DNA from: Silene noctiflora
Taxonomy: Eukaryota > Streptophyta > Magnoliopsida > Caryophyllales > Caryophyllaceae
DNA length: 42,530 bases
Assembly (NCBI GenBank): GCA_009801015.1
Contig: VHZZ01001439.1
Location: 24,283 to 66,812 of the forward strand
Reading direction: 5' to 3'
Below the pieces are notes generated by a model. The model was not told where the DNA came from, searched no databases, and saw nothing but the letters and a program-made list of their open reading frames with translations. This document shows, in pieces, positions 1 through 10,389 of this stretch. The position numbers and the translations under genes are program-made. Numbering within the stretch: position 1 is the first letter of the stretch; each line of letters begins with the position of its first letter.

Positions 1-89
1 CTATAAATTCAATAAACAACGCCCCCATAAGCATCGCCTAAAACCGATGTAAATGAGGCTAAATAACCGATGTCAATAACACTTTTTCT

Positions 90-300
90 ACTAGTATACT
101 ATAATATCCTGTGTTGGGCCTCTGCTGTGCCGGTGGTTCATTGTCCATAATAGTACGATATTGTCCGCTTCGGTCAAGCCTTCACGGATTTACTCTTAGG
201 CTCTTTCCCAAAAGGACTCGTACTATTATATTCTTTGGACACTTATAAAGATGATCTTTCATCTTTACAATACAGATGTGGGACATGAGTTTGCACCCTA
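90..300. repeat. dispersed plant repeat with short inverted arms
   Basis: The stretch has the feel of a common plant intergenic repeat (GATATTGTCCGC, then CTCTTTCCCAAAAGG, then a short CGTACTATTA block). Two perfect 10-bp inverted arms are visible at 149-158 and 218-227 (AATAGTACGA / TCGTACTATT). No coding potential is seen. The family assignment is from recollection only; the element's outer ends are not defined. Confidence 0.4.
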
Positions 301-660
301 GCAGTAACAAAATCTCATCTTATTATTTCAGACTCTAATGACCCGCCTAAAACAAGAATTTGTGATTTTTGATAAAGTTAGTAATAATTAAGGTTGTTAC
401 CGGATAGATTTGAGCTCGAGCTCGGATGAGTTTAGAATCAACTTGGAAATTTGAGCTCGAGCTTGAAATCGACGAATGGTCATTAATATCCGTCTTAAGA
501 TTAAAACATGTCAAGTATATTCCTACGGTTCTACTTGCATGTATAAGCATACTTTTTGATACTCCTATATATTTTCTTTTGTTTCATTTAATAAATTTGA
601 TCTCTTTTAAGTTTAAGCCAGATATTAATGACCAAAATATGAATTTGTACAACTACCAGT

Positions 661-992
661 TGTACAGGAACCATCTCAACCAAACCAGAAGTTTAAGCTG
701 ATGGTTGGAGTTCTAATATCGATTTTATATACTCTAACACACCCCCTCAAACGGATGCAAGTGTGGATGCAACTGCAACACAACCCCTCACACGGATGTC
801 TTTTGGGCTTGAAGTGTGGATGCAACTGTAGACCTCCCCATACCTGGTGCTAATATTGCACTTTATATTTGAGCGAGGTAGGATTCGAACTCGTGACTTT
901 TTCACTGGCTTTGATACCATGTTAAGAAATCATCTCAACCAAAAGCTTAAATTGATGATCAGAATCCCAAGATCAGTTTTATACTCTAACCA
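661..992 (-). mobile_element. TRIM-like miniature LTR retroelement, copy 1
   Basis: Two similar terminal repeats of about 75 bp (about 661-739 and 920-992) lie in the same orientation. Read on the minus strand, each runs from a TGTTAGAG-like start to a TTAACA-like end. Next to the right-hand repeat, at about 908-919, is the complement of TGGTATCAAAGCC, which resembles the primer-binding site for initiator tRNA-Met. About 180 bp of non-coding DNA separates the repeats, with a purine-rich tract next to the left-hand repeat on the minus strand. There is no gag-pol coding, so it would be non-autonomous. The left boundary abuts a 9-bp-arm hairpin at 646-666, so no clean target duplication was found. 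Confidence 0.6.
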
Positions 993-1137
993 CTAGCTTA
1001 TTTATTTTCCTCACATTTACTATAGGAGGTGCTCGTAAAAGCACCACACACTTATATATGGAGCATCCATGATTAATGCCATTTAAATCCTCTCCACTTC
1101 TTCTTTTTTTCATTTCCTTCTAGTTGCTTTTGACGGT

Positions 1138-1526
1138 CCGAATTATACTCGCGCTAACTAGGTCGCAACCCGGTTTTACTCTTAATCCCAATTTATTTAT
1201 CTTGACCTACTTTCACCCTCCCAAGCAGAAGGTCGCGACCTAGGTCATCAACCCAATCATTTCCCACATTCTCTACCCCACTACACGACATTCTCAATCA
1301 TTTCCCACATTCTCTACCCCACTTTTCTCTACCATTTCATTTATTTTAATGTAATTAATTCTTTCAACCAATAACATTTTGACACATAGTAGGTCAATAA
1401 GGAGGTCAATTTGATCAACCTTGGTCACAAATTGACCTTTGGTCACAAATTGACCTCCATTGGTCACATATTAATCCCTCCTAATTGTGTAATTAAGGTG
1501 ACCAAGCAAGGTCACCTTGCTTGGGG
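1138..1526. repeat. short-repeat-rich segment
   Basis: This non-coding stretch contains a direct duplication of a unit ending in CCCACATTCTCTACCCCACT (first copy near 1253-1283, second near 1296-1322). It also has three iterations of a GGTCACAAATTGACC-like motif (about 1424-1470) and a small inverted repeat around 1498-1525 (GTGACCAAGCAAGG / CCTTGCTTGG). It could be a degraded MITE, but no clear terminal inverted repeats or target duplication were found. Confidence 0.35.
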
Positions 1527-2858
1527 ATGGTCTTTAGAACGATATAATAGTATAAAGTGATTAATATGATAAATAAGGATTAAGAATATAATATCGGATT
1601 GTGCGAGAAAATGGACAAGAAACGGAAAAAAGGAAATGGAGGTATTAATGCAAAACGAATGAGTGTCAGATTCAGGTACAAACTTGATTAGCATAGGAGC
1701 TTGTTGAACGTGTCTAATCATTATTCTTCTTTTTATTGAAATGACATAAATTTGAATTACTTGGTAGTCGAATTTTACGTGAAAGAATCATTTGAAATCA
1801 ATAAGAGACACGGAATGTAATAATTTTTCCATATTTCTATGCACAATAATTGATTCTATTGATGAGAAATGAAAAGGAGGTACTGATAAAGCCAAATGGA
1901 AAGGATATTCGTTACGTTTAATGGTGTTAGGATCGGGATTTTACTTTAGATTGATAGAACGGGTAGGATTGAACCGGGTATAATTGAATTGTAGGATCAT
2001 AGTTTATTATTTGGCAAAACATATATTTGGAAAAAAAAAACACATGCTAATCTAAAACGATTTTTTTTCGTTTTTATTATTTTGAGAGGAGTATTTTAAT
2101 AAAATGTAAAAAAAATTGTTGAATGGGAGGGAGTATTTGTTAATATTTATCCATAAAATATTGAAAAATAAAAGCGTTAGTATCATTGCATAAAGATGTT
2201 TCTACAAGTCACGAAATTCGGGTTTGAAAATGTCATTATACAAAAATATATGTTTATTCATTTACGATAAACCAAATCATAAAATCGTAAGATCGTAAGA
2301 CCGCTTGATGATCATATCTAGAAATTTTCAAATGAATAAGATCGTAATATTCTATATACACCCATGAATAGAATCGTAGAATCATGATTAGTCAAGTATT
2401 TTTGGATTATAAAATCGTATAATCAAATCAGAAATTTGATAACAGTAAGTGCAATTTTATACGATAGGAGGGGGTATGAACAAAGTGGTTACATTGGTGA
2501 TCAAATTCATATGTTATTGATGATTTAGAGCATGTATAAAGGTGGAAATGTATTTTCTACTATCTAAAGGTTACTGTTTGTAGAATTAGTTGAAATTTTT
2601 GTGATTTTTTATTTTAATCAAATTAATAAGTAACGAAAAAAAAACTCAATTATATTTTAACTCATATTTAATTTATTAGTTGCATAAAAAAATATATTTT
2701 ATATAACTTATAAAAGTCGATGATTTATTTCTTGTAGCAAAAGAAAAATAGTTACTTTTTTTTTATTACATTAATTGTTAATTAATTTTATTAGCATAAT
2801 AGACAAGAGCTACTAGTTTAGATCTAGCGCAATGTGCTCTTTAACCTAATTCTATATA

Positions 2859-2922
2859 TAGTTCATTTTAAAGTAAACGTTTGTACTATTTAGTTCATTT
2901 TAAAGTAAACGTTTGTACTATT
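2859..2922. repeat. perfect 32-bp tandem duplication
   Basis: Two identical 32-base units lie head to tail (2859-2890 and 2891-2922), each beginning TAGTTCATTTTAAAG and ending GTACTATT. Their identity implies a recent event, or an assembly artefact. No coding sequence is involved. Confidence 0.9.
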
Positions 2923-3599
2923 AAAAAATAATTAAAGAGTCCTCACAAAAAAATTATTAGAAAACATATGTCGATCATCTTCCAACCAAATACAGTTAGA
3001 ATAAATATCTTATTGAAATAATGTTTGATTAACTTTGCCAAAAAAAAAAAAAACAATATTTGATTAAAATCCGAGGTTGTTACAGTTGTACATATATGTT
3101 TTAGAGAGGTGGCTCCTATCCGTTATCTATTAAAGGGTGTCACTTAATTTAGACAAAAAAATCATTTGTTAACAAACATATATAGACCATCTTCCAAATA
3201 CCATTAAAAAAATGTTTTTTTTAACAATATTCGATTAAATCTTAGGCGACTACAATTGTACGAAGTATCCGAGTAGAGTGATTAGACATAATAGATTCTA
3301 ATAGGACTGTATAAAATTTAAAGTGTGTTAAAAGATCTGGCCTTCTATTTTACCTCTGAACAATATTCTAACCATTAATAGAAAGTGTATAACGAAACGA
3401 CGAGGAAATGGTGATAATCTTGACTCGTAAAATAAGGAATTAAAAACCTTTTAAATATAAACCCTAAAGTAAAACTCTTGGCCTACCCTATATTTAGCAA
3501 CTTCACCCAACAATTTCATTCGTCTATATTGAATGAATAAAACGCCGAAAATGACAATCCAACCACTAACATCTCTATTTTGCCTTTAAACAACCTCAT

Positions 3600-3601
<2 letters not shown>

Positions 3602-3641
<40 letters not shown>
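3602..3641. repeat. 40-base poly-T tract
   Basis: A homopolymer run of about 40 T lies inside the presumed first intron of the SOC1-like gene; on the gene's strand it is poly-A. It could be a retroposon tail or slippage; no target duplication was found beside it. The exact length is unreliable in most sequencing chemistries. Confidence 0.85.
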
Positions 3642-3645
<4 letters not shown>

Positions 3646-3770
3646 AAATTAATTTCGAAAAAATATAGACGCGTGAAAAAAGATTAAACATCCTTCTAAT
3701 AATTAAAAAAAAAAAATCGTAATTTTATACACCTTTGTCTTTAGATTCATGTATTTATATACCTAGAGCA

Positions 3771-3843
3771 TTCAACAATTATCTCCCCATTTCAATATAA
3801 TATACCTAACATATATTGAAGAAATGGGGACATAATTGTTGAA
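3771..3843. repeat. hairpin-forming MITE-like inverted repeat
   Basis: Arms of about 30 bases pair across a 12-base centre. The left arm begins TTCAACAATTATCTCCCC, and the right arm is its near-perfect complement ending ATAATTGTTGAA. The flank GGAGGAAGTA on the right resembles decayed Stowaway termini. It lies in the presumed SOC1 intron 1. A small-RNA precursor is possible but nothing else supports that. Confidence 0.6.
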
Positions 3844-4073
3844 CGGAGGAAGTATCTAGTATTGTTATCGTTTTTTTTTTACATATATTTCTAAAAATTG
3901 GAAATATTGTCATCTAGATCTCAAAAAGTCAAACAAAAACATTATATAAAACACATGGGATCATGATTATTGTAACTAATAACTAAATGAATAGAGGAAG
4001 ATCAAACAAATTAAAGAAAATAAATAAATAAATAAATAAACTGGAGTAAATAAAAGAAGAAGAAAATTTATAC

Positions 4074-4255
4074 CTAGAGCTAGCAAATTCATAAAGCTTT
4101 CCTCTTGGAGAAAAGATAATAAGAGCAACTTCAGCATCACAAAGAACTGAAAGTTCAAATGCCTTCTTCAATAACCCGTTTCGCCGTTTCGAAAACGTTA
4201 CTTGTCTGCTTGTTGCATTTTCTATCCTTTTCATCTGTGTCTTTCCTCTCACCAT
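4074..4255 (-). CDS. SOC1: SOC1-like MIKC MADS-box transcription factor, exon 1 (partial gene)
   Basis: This exon encodes the DNA-binding MADS domain of a type II MADS-box factor. It starts at the ATG at 4255-4253 ([20 protein letters not shown]) and continues through [20 protein letters not shown] and [15 protein letters not shown] to a consensus donor, CTCTAG|GTATAA, at 4074/4073. The 182-nt length gives 60 codons plus two bases, the standard first exon of the SOC1/AGL20 group. From memory the protein is nearly identical to Arabidopsis SOC1 over this span; AGL42/71/72 are the alternative. The adjacent LPEAT2 gene on the same strand supports SOC1 itself, because these genes are neighbours in Arabidopsis. 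SOC1 integrates photoperiod, vernalization and gibberellin signals to promote flowering. The I, K and C regions are not in the window. Confidence 0.9.
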
Positions 4256-4647
4256 CTTGTTCAGCTAGCTAGCTTGTTACTTCACAAAACAAAACCAAGA
4301 AAAATAAAATCAATTCCGACAACAATAACGCATGTAAATGTATACAATAGGTATCAGATTCGAATCCCCAGATATAATCCGATGAAAATAAATGATAAAT
4401 GATACCCAGCTATGATAATTTTTTTTTTTTTTTAAGAAAAATAATTTTAGTAAATAACATTTATTTTTGGAAATAAATAAATGATAATGATAACGATAAT
4501 GATAATACCGTAAAATGAAGGAGGTGGTTGAGAATTGGATAGATGGATTTAGAGAGTGTTTATATTTTTTGAGGAAATTTTGAGCAAGTTGCCTTTTTTG
4601 GGTAGTACCATCAGAGGGTGAGCTCTTCCAAACACCACCCATTTCCT

Positions 4648-4655
4648 TATTTATA
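4648..4655 (-). promoter_or_regulatory. TATA box candidate for the SOC1-like gene (proximal copy)
   Basis: TATAAATA is read on the minus strand, about 390 bp upstream of the ATG. A CT-rich leader-like stretch follows it downstream, at about 4620-4515. The box lies inside one copy of the 18-bp SINE target-site duplication, so a second TATA box exists at 4833-4840. The transcription start has not been determined, and a 5'UTR intron is possible. Confidence 0.4.
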
Positions 4656-4664
4656 CTCATATTT

Positions 4665-4831
4665 TTTTTTTGGTATTGACCAAGAGTATCTCTACCGACG
4701 GGTACTGAACACAATTTAATGGTTTGACCCCTCCCAAATTTGACCTTTTCATTCGCAAGAGTCAGGAATTGAACCTTGACCACTTGTTTAAGAGATGAGA
4801 GTCCTTACCACTCCTACCAGCCAACTTTGGT
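4665..4831 (-). mobile_element. SINE with intact A/B boxes, poly-A tail and 18-bp target duplication
   Basis: On the minus strand the element has a Pol III A box TGGCTGGTAGG (4823-4813), a B box GGTTCAATTCC (4775-4765) about 38 bp further on, a short body, and a terminal A-tract at 4671-4665. It is bounded by perfect 18-bp direct repeats, AAATATGAGTATAAATAA on the minus strand, at 4647-4664 and 4832-4849. This is the full signature of a tRNA-derived SINE inserted by target-primed reverse transcription. The insertion is in the SOC1-like promoter, in the same orientation as the gene. Confidence 0.88.
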
Positions 4832-4832
4832 T

Positions 4833-4840
4833 TATTTATA
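4833..4840 (-). promoter_or_regulatory. TATA box candidate, distal copy in the second SINE target duplication
   Basis: This is the second TATAAATA on the minus strand, identical to the one at 4648-4655 because both belong to the 18-bp duplication made by the SINE. Before insertion only one existed. Which copy, if either, now drives the SOC1-like gene cannot be told from sequence. Confidence 0.35.
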
Positions 4841-4849
4841 CTCATATTT

Positions 4850-5565
4850 GATACGCTCTCCAATTGTCCCCAATGCTTTGACGTTTTCTCTCTTTTTTTG
4901 GATAGACTCTTGACTCTTCTTTATGTAATATATAATATAATTTATTCTTAATTCTCGGTTTTTACGAACTTAAATTATCTGATCTGTACTGAATTGAATT
5001 GAATTGATCTAATTTAAAGTAAAAAGTTATACATTTATACTAAACTAAAGTAAATTGAAATTAAATCTAAAAAAATACGCTATTTTTTCCTACGTGTATA
5101 TATTTTTTCTGAACTTTATGTGTTTATTTTGTGAAATTCCTTGTAGACAATAAAAAAATTTAATTTATATTTAGTTTTATATTAATGAATAGTAAAGTGT
5201 AATATCGTTATTAATGTATTTAGTTTTATTAATCAAGCTCGAATAAACTATTTGAATACGATCATATTTAGTACGTACACACTAAAACTAGTTGATGCAT
5301 TAGTATTTTTTTGTGATTTTATAGAGTATAATCAATGGCAAACATGTTAAGACTTTACATACATAGATGATATACATACAACAACTCATTTTATATTTAA
5401 ATTACAAATATTATACTCCGTATTATACACACGACAATCAGGAACTAATTTATATTCAAATTTATTTATTATATTTTGAAGAAAAAAATTATATTCAAGT
5501 CACGGCCTCATCGACTTGTGCTTAGTTCTGTCCTGGAGACAACAATCCTATTAAACGTCACCAAT
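4850..5565. other. upstream AT-rich DNA, no gene recognised
   Basis: This is AT-rich sequence upstream of the SOC1-like promoter. No coding exons and no clear transposon ends were seen. Further regulatory sites may be present, but no CArG box or other motif was confidently identified. Confidence 0.4.
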
Positions 5566-5566
5566 T

Positions 5567-5750
5567 AGGCCATGTTTTTTTTAGTTTAAACGAGCTGAAC
5601 TGAATTGAATGGAGTTGAGTTATACTGAATGGAGCTGAGTTAATTTTATGAAGAGATGAAACTGAATATAACTGACTAAAACTAAACTTAACTGAACTAA
5701 ATAGAACCGAAATGAATTGAAAATAGCTGAAATTAAGGCAGAAAGAAAGG
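5567..5750. mobile_element. MITE of the GAACTGAA-rich family, copy 1
   Basis: This stretch is dominated by variants of GAACTGAATTGAA and GAGCTGAGTT. It starts GGCCATGTTTTTTTTAG and ends with the roughly inverted GAAAGAAAGGACC. Related stretches occur at about 8436-8588 (opposite orientation) and 19843-20005, so it is a dispersed family within the window. The terminal inverted repeats are imperfect and the target duplication was not resolved. Confidence 0.55.
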
Positions 5751-7081
5751 ACCGAGAGTAAGTTGTTTCGGTAAAACCAATAAAGAAGGAAGGGTAAAAA
5801 AGGGAGTAAAAACCACAATATCTAATCTAAGATGGAGACTAGAGGAGAATAGAGATGCTAATTTGGAGATGCGGTAAACATGCGAGATAGTGTAAAAATG
5901 GGTATGTACTCATCAGTCACAGGAATAATGGTTACCCAAAGCTGATACGTAAAGCTGAAATTAATAAAGCAAATATATCCCAACTGTTTGAATTATTGTT
6001 ATCTTACGTCTCTCCCACTTTTTCTATTTTTAGTAATTGATTTTTTGATAAATATAGCACTATACATATTTGTATATTTATATTTTCACAAATTCTCATT
6101 TATGACGGATATTTTTCGTCACAGGCTTACGACCTTTCACAAAGTGGGAGAGAGGTGACAAGCTTGTGACGGTTACAACTCACAAACGATACCTTCTGTT
6201 ACATTTTATACAACATCTGTGGAGTATATATATGACTTAAAGTAGGAGCTCTTTGATGAAATGTACGTCATTAATAAATATTTGTATTTTAGTTTTTTAA
6301 TTTAATTCTACTTCTATTTTAGTACTCGATTCATTTAAGTTAATTTCTACGCTTTTTTTAGCACAAATACCAAAAAAATTAGAGCTAAATACTTAAAAAA
6401 TACAGAAGTTGAAAAAATAATGCATGGGAGAGAAAAAAAAATATAAAGAGATGAATAGGACACTGAATAAAGAAAATGTAAAAAAGGTATTGGAACAGAG
6501 AGTAAATGAAATCTAAAGATTTGTCTAATTTATTGTAAATTATTTGTTTTGTAAAGTTAAATAGTTTTTAAAATTTTGATCATGAATATATCGGAACACC
6601 AACATATATTTATAATTGTCATAATTGTCATTAAAAATCTTCACAATGTTATATAAAAAGTATAGTATATAAAGAAAAAATTAAAAATAGTAACAATGTG
6701 GTATAAAAATTATGAAAAAACAAGCATGCAATGAAAAAACATAAACAATATATAATATTCGTAATCATTTTCCTTATTATTTTAGTTATATATGATATGT
6801 ACAAATGTAATACTTGTAAACATTCAATGACAAAGTCATTCGGAAACATCGAACTCTTCTTGCTTATTGTTCACTCTGATCGAACAAGTTATCAGAGCTA
6901 CTTTATCATATGTAGATATTTGTATAAACTACAATATTATAATTTATAATTAAATAGAAATTTAGGATATTTGTAAAAGCAAATTTATCATTTGTAGATA
7001 TTTGTATTAACAATAATACTTTAATTGCTTTTAATTTTAAGATCTTTGTTATTGGTAGATATTTTTGTATAGTAAAAATCG
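5751..7081. other. gene-free AT-rich intergenic DNA
   Basis: No coding exon was recognised. A degraded MITE-like stretch at about 6095-6180 contains TTCTCATTTATGACGGATA and related inverted GTGACAAGCTTGTGAC-type motifs. A GTAGATATTTGTAT motif recurs near 6911, 6991 and 7051. Confidence 0.4.
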
Positions 7082-7300
7082 TACATTAATAAATTTCACT
7101 ATTTTTTTTTTCTAATCCGTCATAAACTTATAACGGATAAATATTATCATAAAATGGTTACATTTCTCGATCGAGTGAATAATTTACTTTACTACATTAA
7201 TAAATTTCACAAATTTTCTTTTCTAACCCGTCATAAACTTGAAACGGATAAATATTATCATAAAATGGTTATATTTTTCGAACAATTGAATAATTTACAG
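7082..7300. repeat. tandem duplication, 111-bp period, two diverged copies
   Basis: Two units begin TACATTAATAAATTTCAC at 7082 and 7193. Each includes an AACGGATAAATATTATCATA block and ends GAATAATTTAC. The copies differ at several positions, so the duplication is older than the 32-bp one at 2859. No coding potential. Confidence 0.8.
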
Positions 7301-8435
7301 CACTCAAAAATTAGAAAGATCTTAAGAAATTAAAATAGTCGGCCGTAGAAAGGAGTCAATGTCGGGGGTACGGAGGAACCAATAAGAAGTCGAAAACACA
7401 TAGGGGAGCGTGAGACACACGACATCCAACATGGCGCGTAAGTCACAAAGACTGACACCTTTCTCCAAAGTTTATTAGTCGTTTTGCATCATCGCTCATG
7501 TTTGATGTGACTGATAGTGGGACCCACTTTTTTTTCTTTTTATGTGCCCATCTATTCCCTTTATGTTACTCCCATTAGGGTTACGATTAATGATCTTAAT
7601 ATTATTTCTTATATAGACTTCTATAGTCCATAAATTGATTCATGTCCCACCTCTATGTTTCCTTCACAAAAAAATGTGACAATTATTGTATATTCATACA
7701 CAAGTTGGTTAATTAAAAGTTTGGTGTGGTTGGTTTCTCTCCATTCATAGGTTTCATACCTCGTATAACAGCTGTATGAAAGGTGATTTTAGAATTACGC
7801 TTTGATATTCAGTTGTGGAAGTTTGAATTATAGGATCATTATTCACGGAATGAGTAAATGAATAGCGTTGTGTTTTATTATGTTTGTTGATCCCAAATCG
7901 TACCTCATGTCTTACCCTTTTGATTAGTCATAAATGGAGTTTAATTACTCAAATTTTTGAAATGGTTTTTAGTCGTTTTTAATTGATTAGATTTTAATGG
8001 TCAATAGTTTGATGGGTGGATCCTCGTCATGGGTTTACAATCTCGGATAACGCCGTGTGAATTAAAGGGTGTTTTAGGAATTACCCTTTTGATAAGTGTG
8101 GATTATGTGGTTATTTATTCACGACATAAATACATGATTAGAGTTATACATTATTATGTTGGCTATTGGCTGAACTCAAATCGTACATGATGTCTCACTC
8201 GTATAGTGAGTTATAAAATGGAATTTTTTGAGCTATTTAAATTGATTCTCAATCAATTTTAGTGGTTAGATTCTTAATTTTAATGGCTAATACAATGAAG
8301 TCATTGTGATTTTGTGAAAAATAAGTCGAACATTATATAAAACATTTGTTAGATCGAGTTCAAAAAGTGTCATATAATAGCTAACTAGCTAGGTAGTTAT
8401 TAGTGAAGAACTTGTATATAATGATAGTAGATTAA
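7301..8435. other. gene-free intergenic DNA
   Basis: No exon with recognisable protein similarity was found. The stretch at 7340-7460 is somewhat richer in GC than its surroundings, but no conserved motif or RNA gene was identified there. Confidence 0.35.
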
Positions 8436-8588
8436 TGCTCTGTTCTTTCTAACTTAATTTCAGCTCATTTCAGTTCAGCTCAGCTCATTTCAGTTAAGCT
8501 TCTACAGTTTCAGTTCATCTATTCACAAATTATCTCTTATTTGAGCTCCATTCAATTTAGCTTTATTCCAGCGAAAAGAACATGATCT
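8436..8588. mobile_element. MITE of the GAACTGAA-rich family, copy 2 (inverted)
   Basis: The stretch starts GCTCTGTTCTTTCTAACTTA and ends CAGCGAAAAGAACATGATC, so the outer ends form an imperfect inverted repeat (GCTCTGTTCTTT / AAAGAACATGATC). The interior is rich in TTTCAGTTCAGCTCAGCTC, the complement of the motif in copies 1 and 3. Confidence 0.6.
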
Positions 8589-10075
8589 AAATACAATTAA
8601 TTTTCATAAACAAAACTAATCTTAAAATTTCAGATTTCAACTTAAAAATATATAAAAATGATGGAAATATGATCCACCATCTATCTTAGACAAAACATGT
8701 TCCACTTGACAATAATACTGCATTTCTTCCTTATTTTTTCCAAGTTCCAACACATTACTCCATGACTAAATGACTTCATATCTTCATCCCTTATTACACA
8801 AGATAAACCAAAACATCTTCCACTTGACAATAATATCTGATCGAGGGAGCTACATATTTAATGTAACAAGAATAATTAGTCTTTCTTTTAATAAACTCTT
8901 AACTTAAAACGAGTAAAATGTCGACATTTTATAAAACAAAGTTATCATTTAGTAATAGAAAAGTTATAACTAAAATTGTCGTTTTATAACTCGATGACAA
9001 TTTTTTAACAGAAAACGTTCACATTTTATCCGTCTTAATTTCAAATGGATTCAGCAGTTTAAAATGAGAATTTAGCTTAACATAGTGAAATAATATTCAA
9101 ACTTGAGATGAGTCTGAATAATAAAATAATTATAAAAGTTAATGAAAATATGATCGAGTTTTAAGACTTTGACCGATTCAATAATCATACCCTTAGTTAA
9201 TACAGTATGGAGTACAAAGTGTTAAATAGGATAGGTAACAAGTTTCAACTTGTATCTACTTTGTTACACTAACATTTATGAAATGTATTAGTACAGAAAA
9301 TAATTAAAGAATAAGGAAATTACACTTTTTGTTTTTCTTTTATATAAGTCGAGATTAATGTGATTTATATACGTAATACTTATATGAAAAGAAATGAAAA
9401 GTAGAAGTATCAAACAATATAAAAAAACGACAATTCACGCTAAAAAAGAAAAAAAACTATATACTAAAAAATAAAATAAAATAAATAAAAAATAATGAAT
9501 CTATTTTTGCAACAATGCTCAAACATAATGCGTAAAAGTAATGAAAAATACCAATTTGACAAATAATTTTAATCTCAGACCAAAATATTAAGGCATGAAA
9601 AATTCTCATTTAAGACAGACATATTTATCTTAACCTTAATACTGTCAAATATGTCTATGTGGGATGAATAAGATAAAAATAGAATGCATAGAAAACGATA
9701 AAAGATTTATCCTATAAGCCAATATAAAATGATATTTAATATATGTTGCTCAAACTCGTTTGGAAGTATCCGATACGAATGCGTGTCGAAGTGTCAGACT
9801 TACTACTTAGGCTCTGTTTGGCAAAACTGACTGAAAAGGTATCTGAAACCTGAAATAAAATACTTATTTATAAATAGTGTCAAAAAATAAAATAGATAGA
9901 GTAGAGCTGAATGGTAGTAATAATAAGTAGGAAGCCCTAATAATAAATGGTGCACGTGAGGATAATAGTATAATACCGTATTATTATCCTTTTGTATATG
10001 AGCATCGTCTTTAACACGTTTTCAAATAATTCCCCCCACCCCCATTCAATAGTGACCTACTTCGAATATGAAAAA
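8589..10075. other. gene-free AT-rich intergenic DNA before the gap
   Basis: No coding exon was recognised. A near-duplicate stretch (CTTCCACTTGACAATAAT-like) occurs near 8699-8716 and 8817-8836. A GGCTCTGTTTGGCAAAACTGA stretch at 9810 may be the end of another GAACTGAA-family element. Confidence 0.35.
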
Positions 10076-10340
10076 NNNNNNNNNNNNNNNNNNNNNNNNN
10101 NNNNNNNNNNNNNNNNNNNNNNNNNNNNNNNNNNNNNNNNNNNNNNNNNNNNNNNNNNNNNNNNNNNNNNNNNNNNNNNNNNNNNNNNNNNNNNNNNNNN
10201 NNNNNNNNNNNNNNNNNNNNNNNNNNNNNNNNNNNNNNNNNNNNNNNNNNNNNNNNNNNNNNNNNNNNNNNNNNNNNNNNNNNNNNNNNNNNNNNNNNNN
10301 NNNNNNNNNNNNNNNNNNNNNNNNNNNNNNNNNNNNNNNN
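10076..10340. other. assembly gap (265 N)
   Basis: A run of 265 unknown bases. Apparent open reading frames across it are artefacts. The right edge abuts a strong palindrome at 10352-10389, which may be why assembly failed here. Further single unknown bases are at 19252, 21308, 21374 and 21443. Confidence 0.98.
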
Positions 10341-10351
10341 TGGTACCCGTC

Positions 10352-10389
10352 TTCTCATTTGTGACGGATACGTCCGTCACAAATGAGAA
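10352..10389. repeat. perfect 17-bp-arm palindrome at the gap edge
   Basis: Left arm TTCTCATTTGTGACGGA (10352-10368) and right arm TCCGTCACAAATGAGAA (10373-10389) are exact complements around a 4-base loop. Similar TTCTCATTT(G/A)(T/A)GACGG ends occur at about 6095 and 41670, suggesting the terminal arms of a MITE family. Here two termini may be abutted, or this may be one end of an element lost in the gap. Confidence 0.85.

Larger units (their letters stand above)
1..4073 (-). other. presumed intron 1 (partial) of the SOC1-like gene
   Basis: No K-box exon or other coding exon was recognised on either strand between the left edge and the donor site of the MADS exon. If the gene is intact, intron 1 exceeds 4 kb and exon 2 lies beyond the window. 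Long first introns are common in MIKC genes. The stretch holds the repeats listed separately and an AAAT microsatellite at about 4018-4040. Short exons (60-100 nt) are easy to miss by eye, so absence is not proven. Confidence 0.5.

Noticed and set aside
4310-4783. 157-codon minus-strand frame upstream of SOC1
   Set aside because: It crosses the SINE and the presumed 5'UTR, and is lysine/tyrosine-rich from AT-rich DNA with no family resemblance.
6731-6949. Hydrophobic 72-codon frame
   Set aside because: Overlapping hydrophobic frames occur on both strands of AT-rich DNA here, with no homology and no promoter context.
7082-7300. CRISPR-like direct repeats
   Set aside because: Only two diverged units with a 111-bp period and no spacers, in a plant nuclear context.
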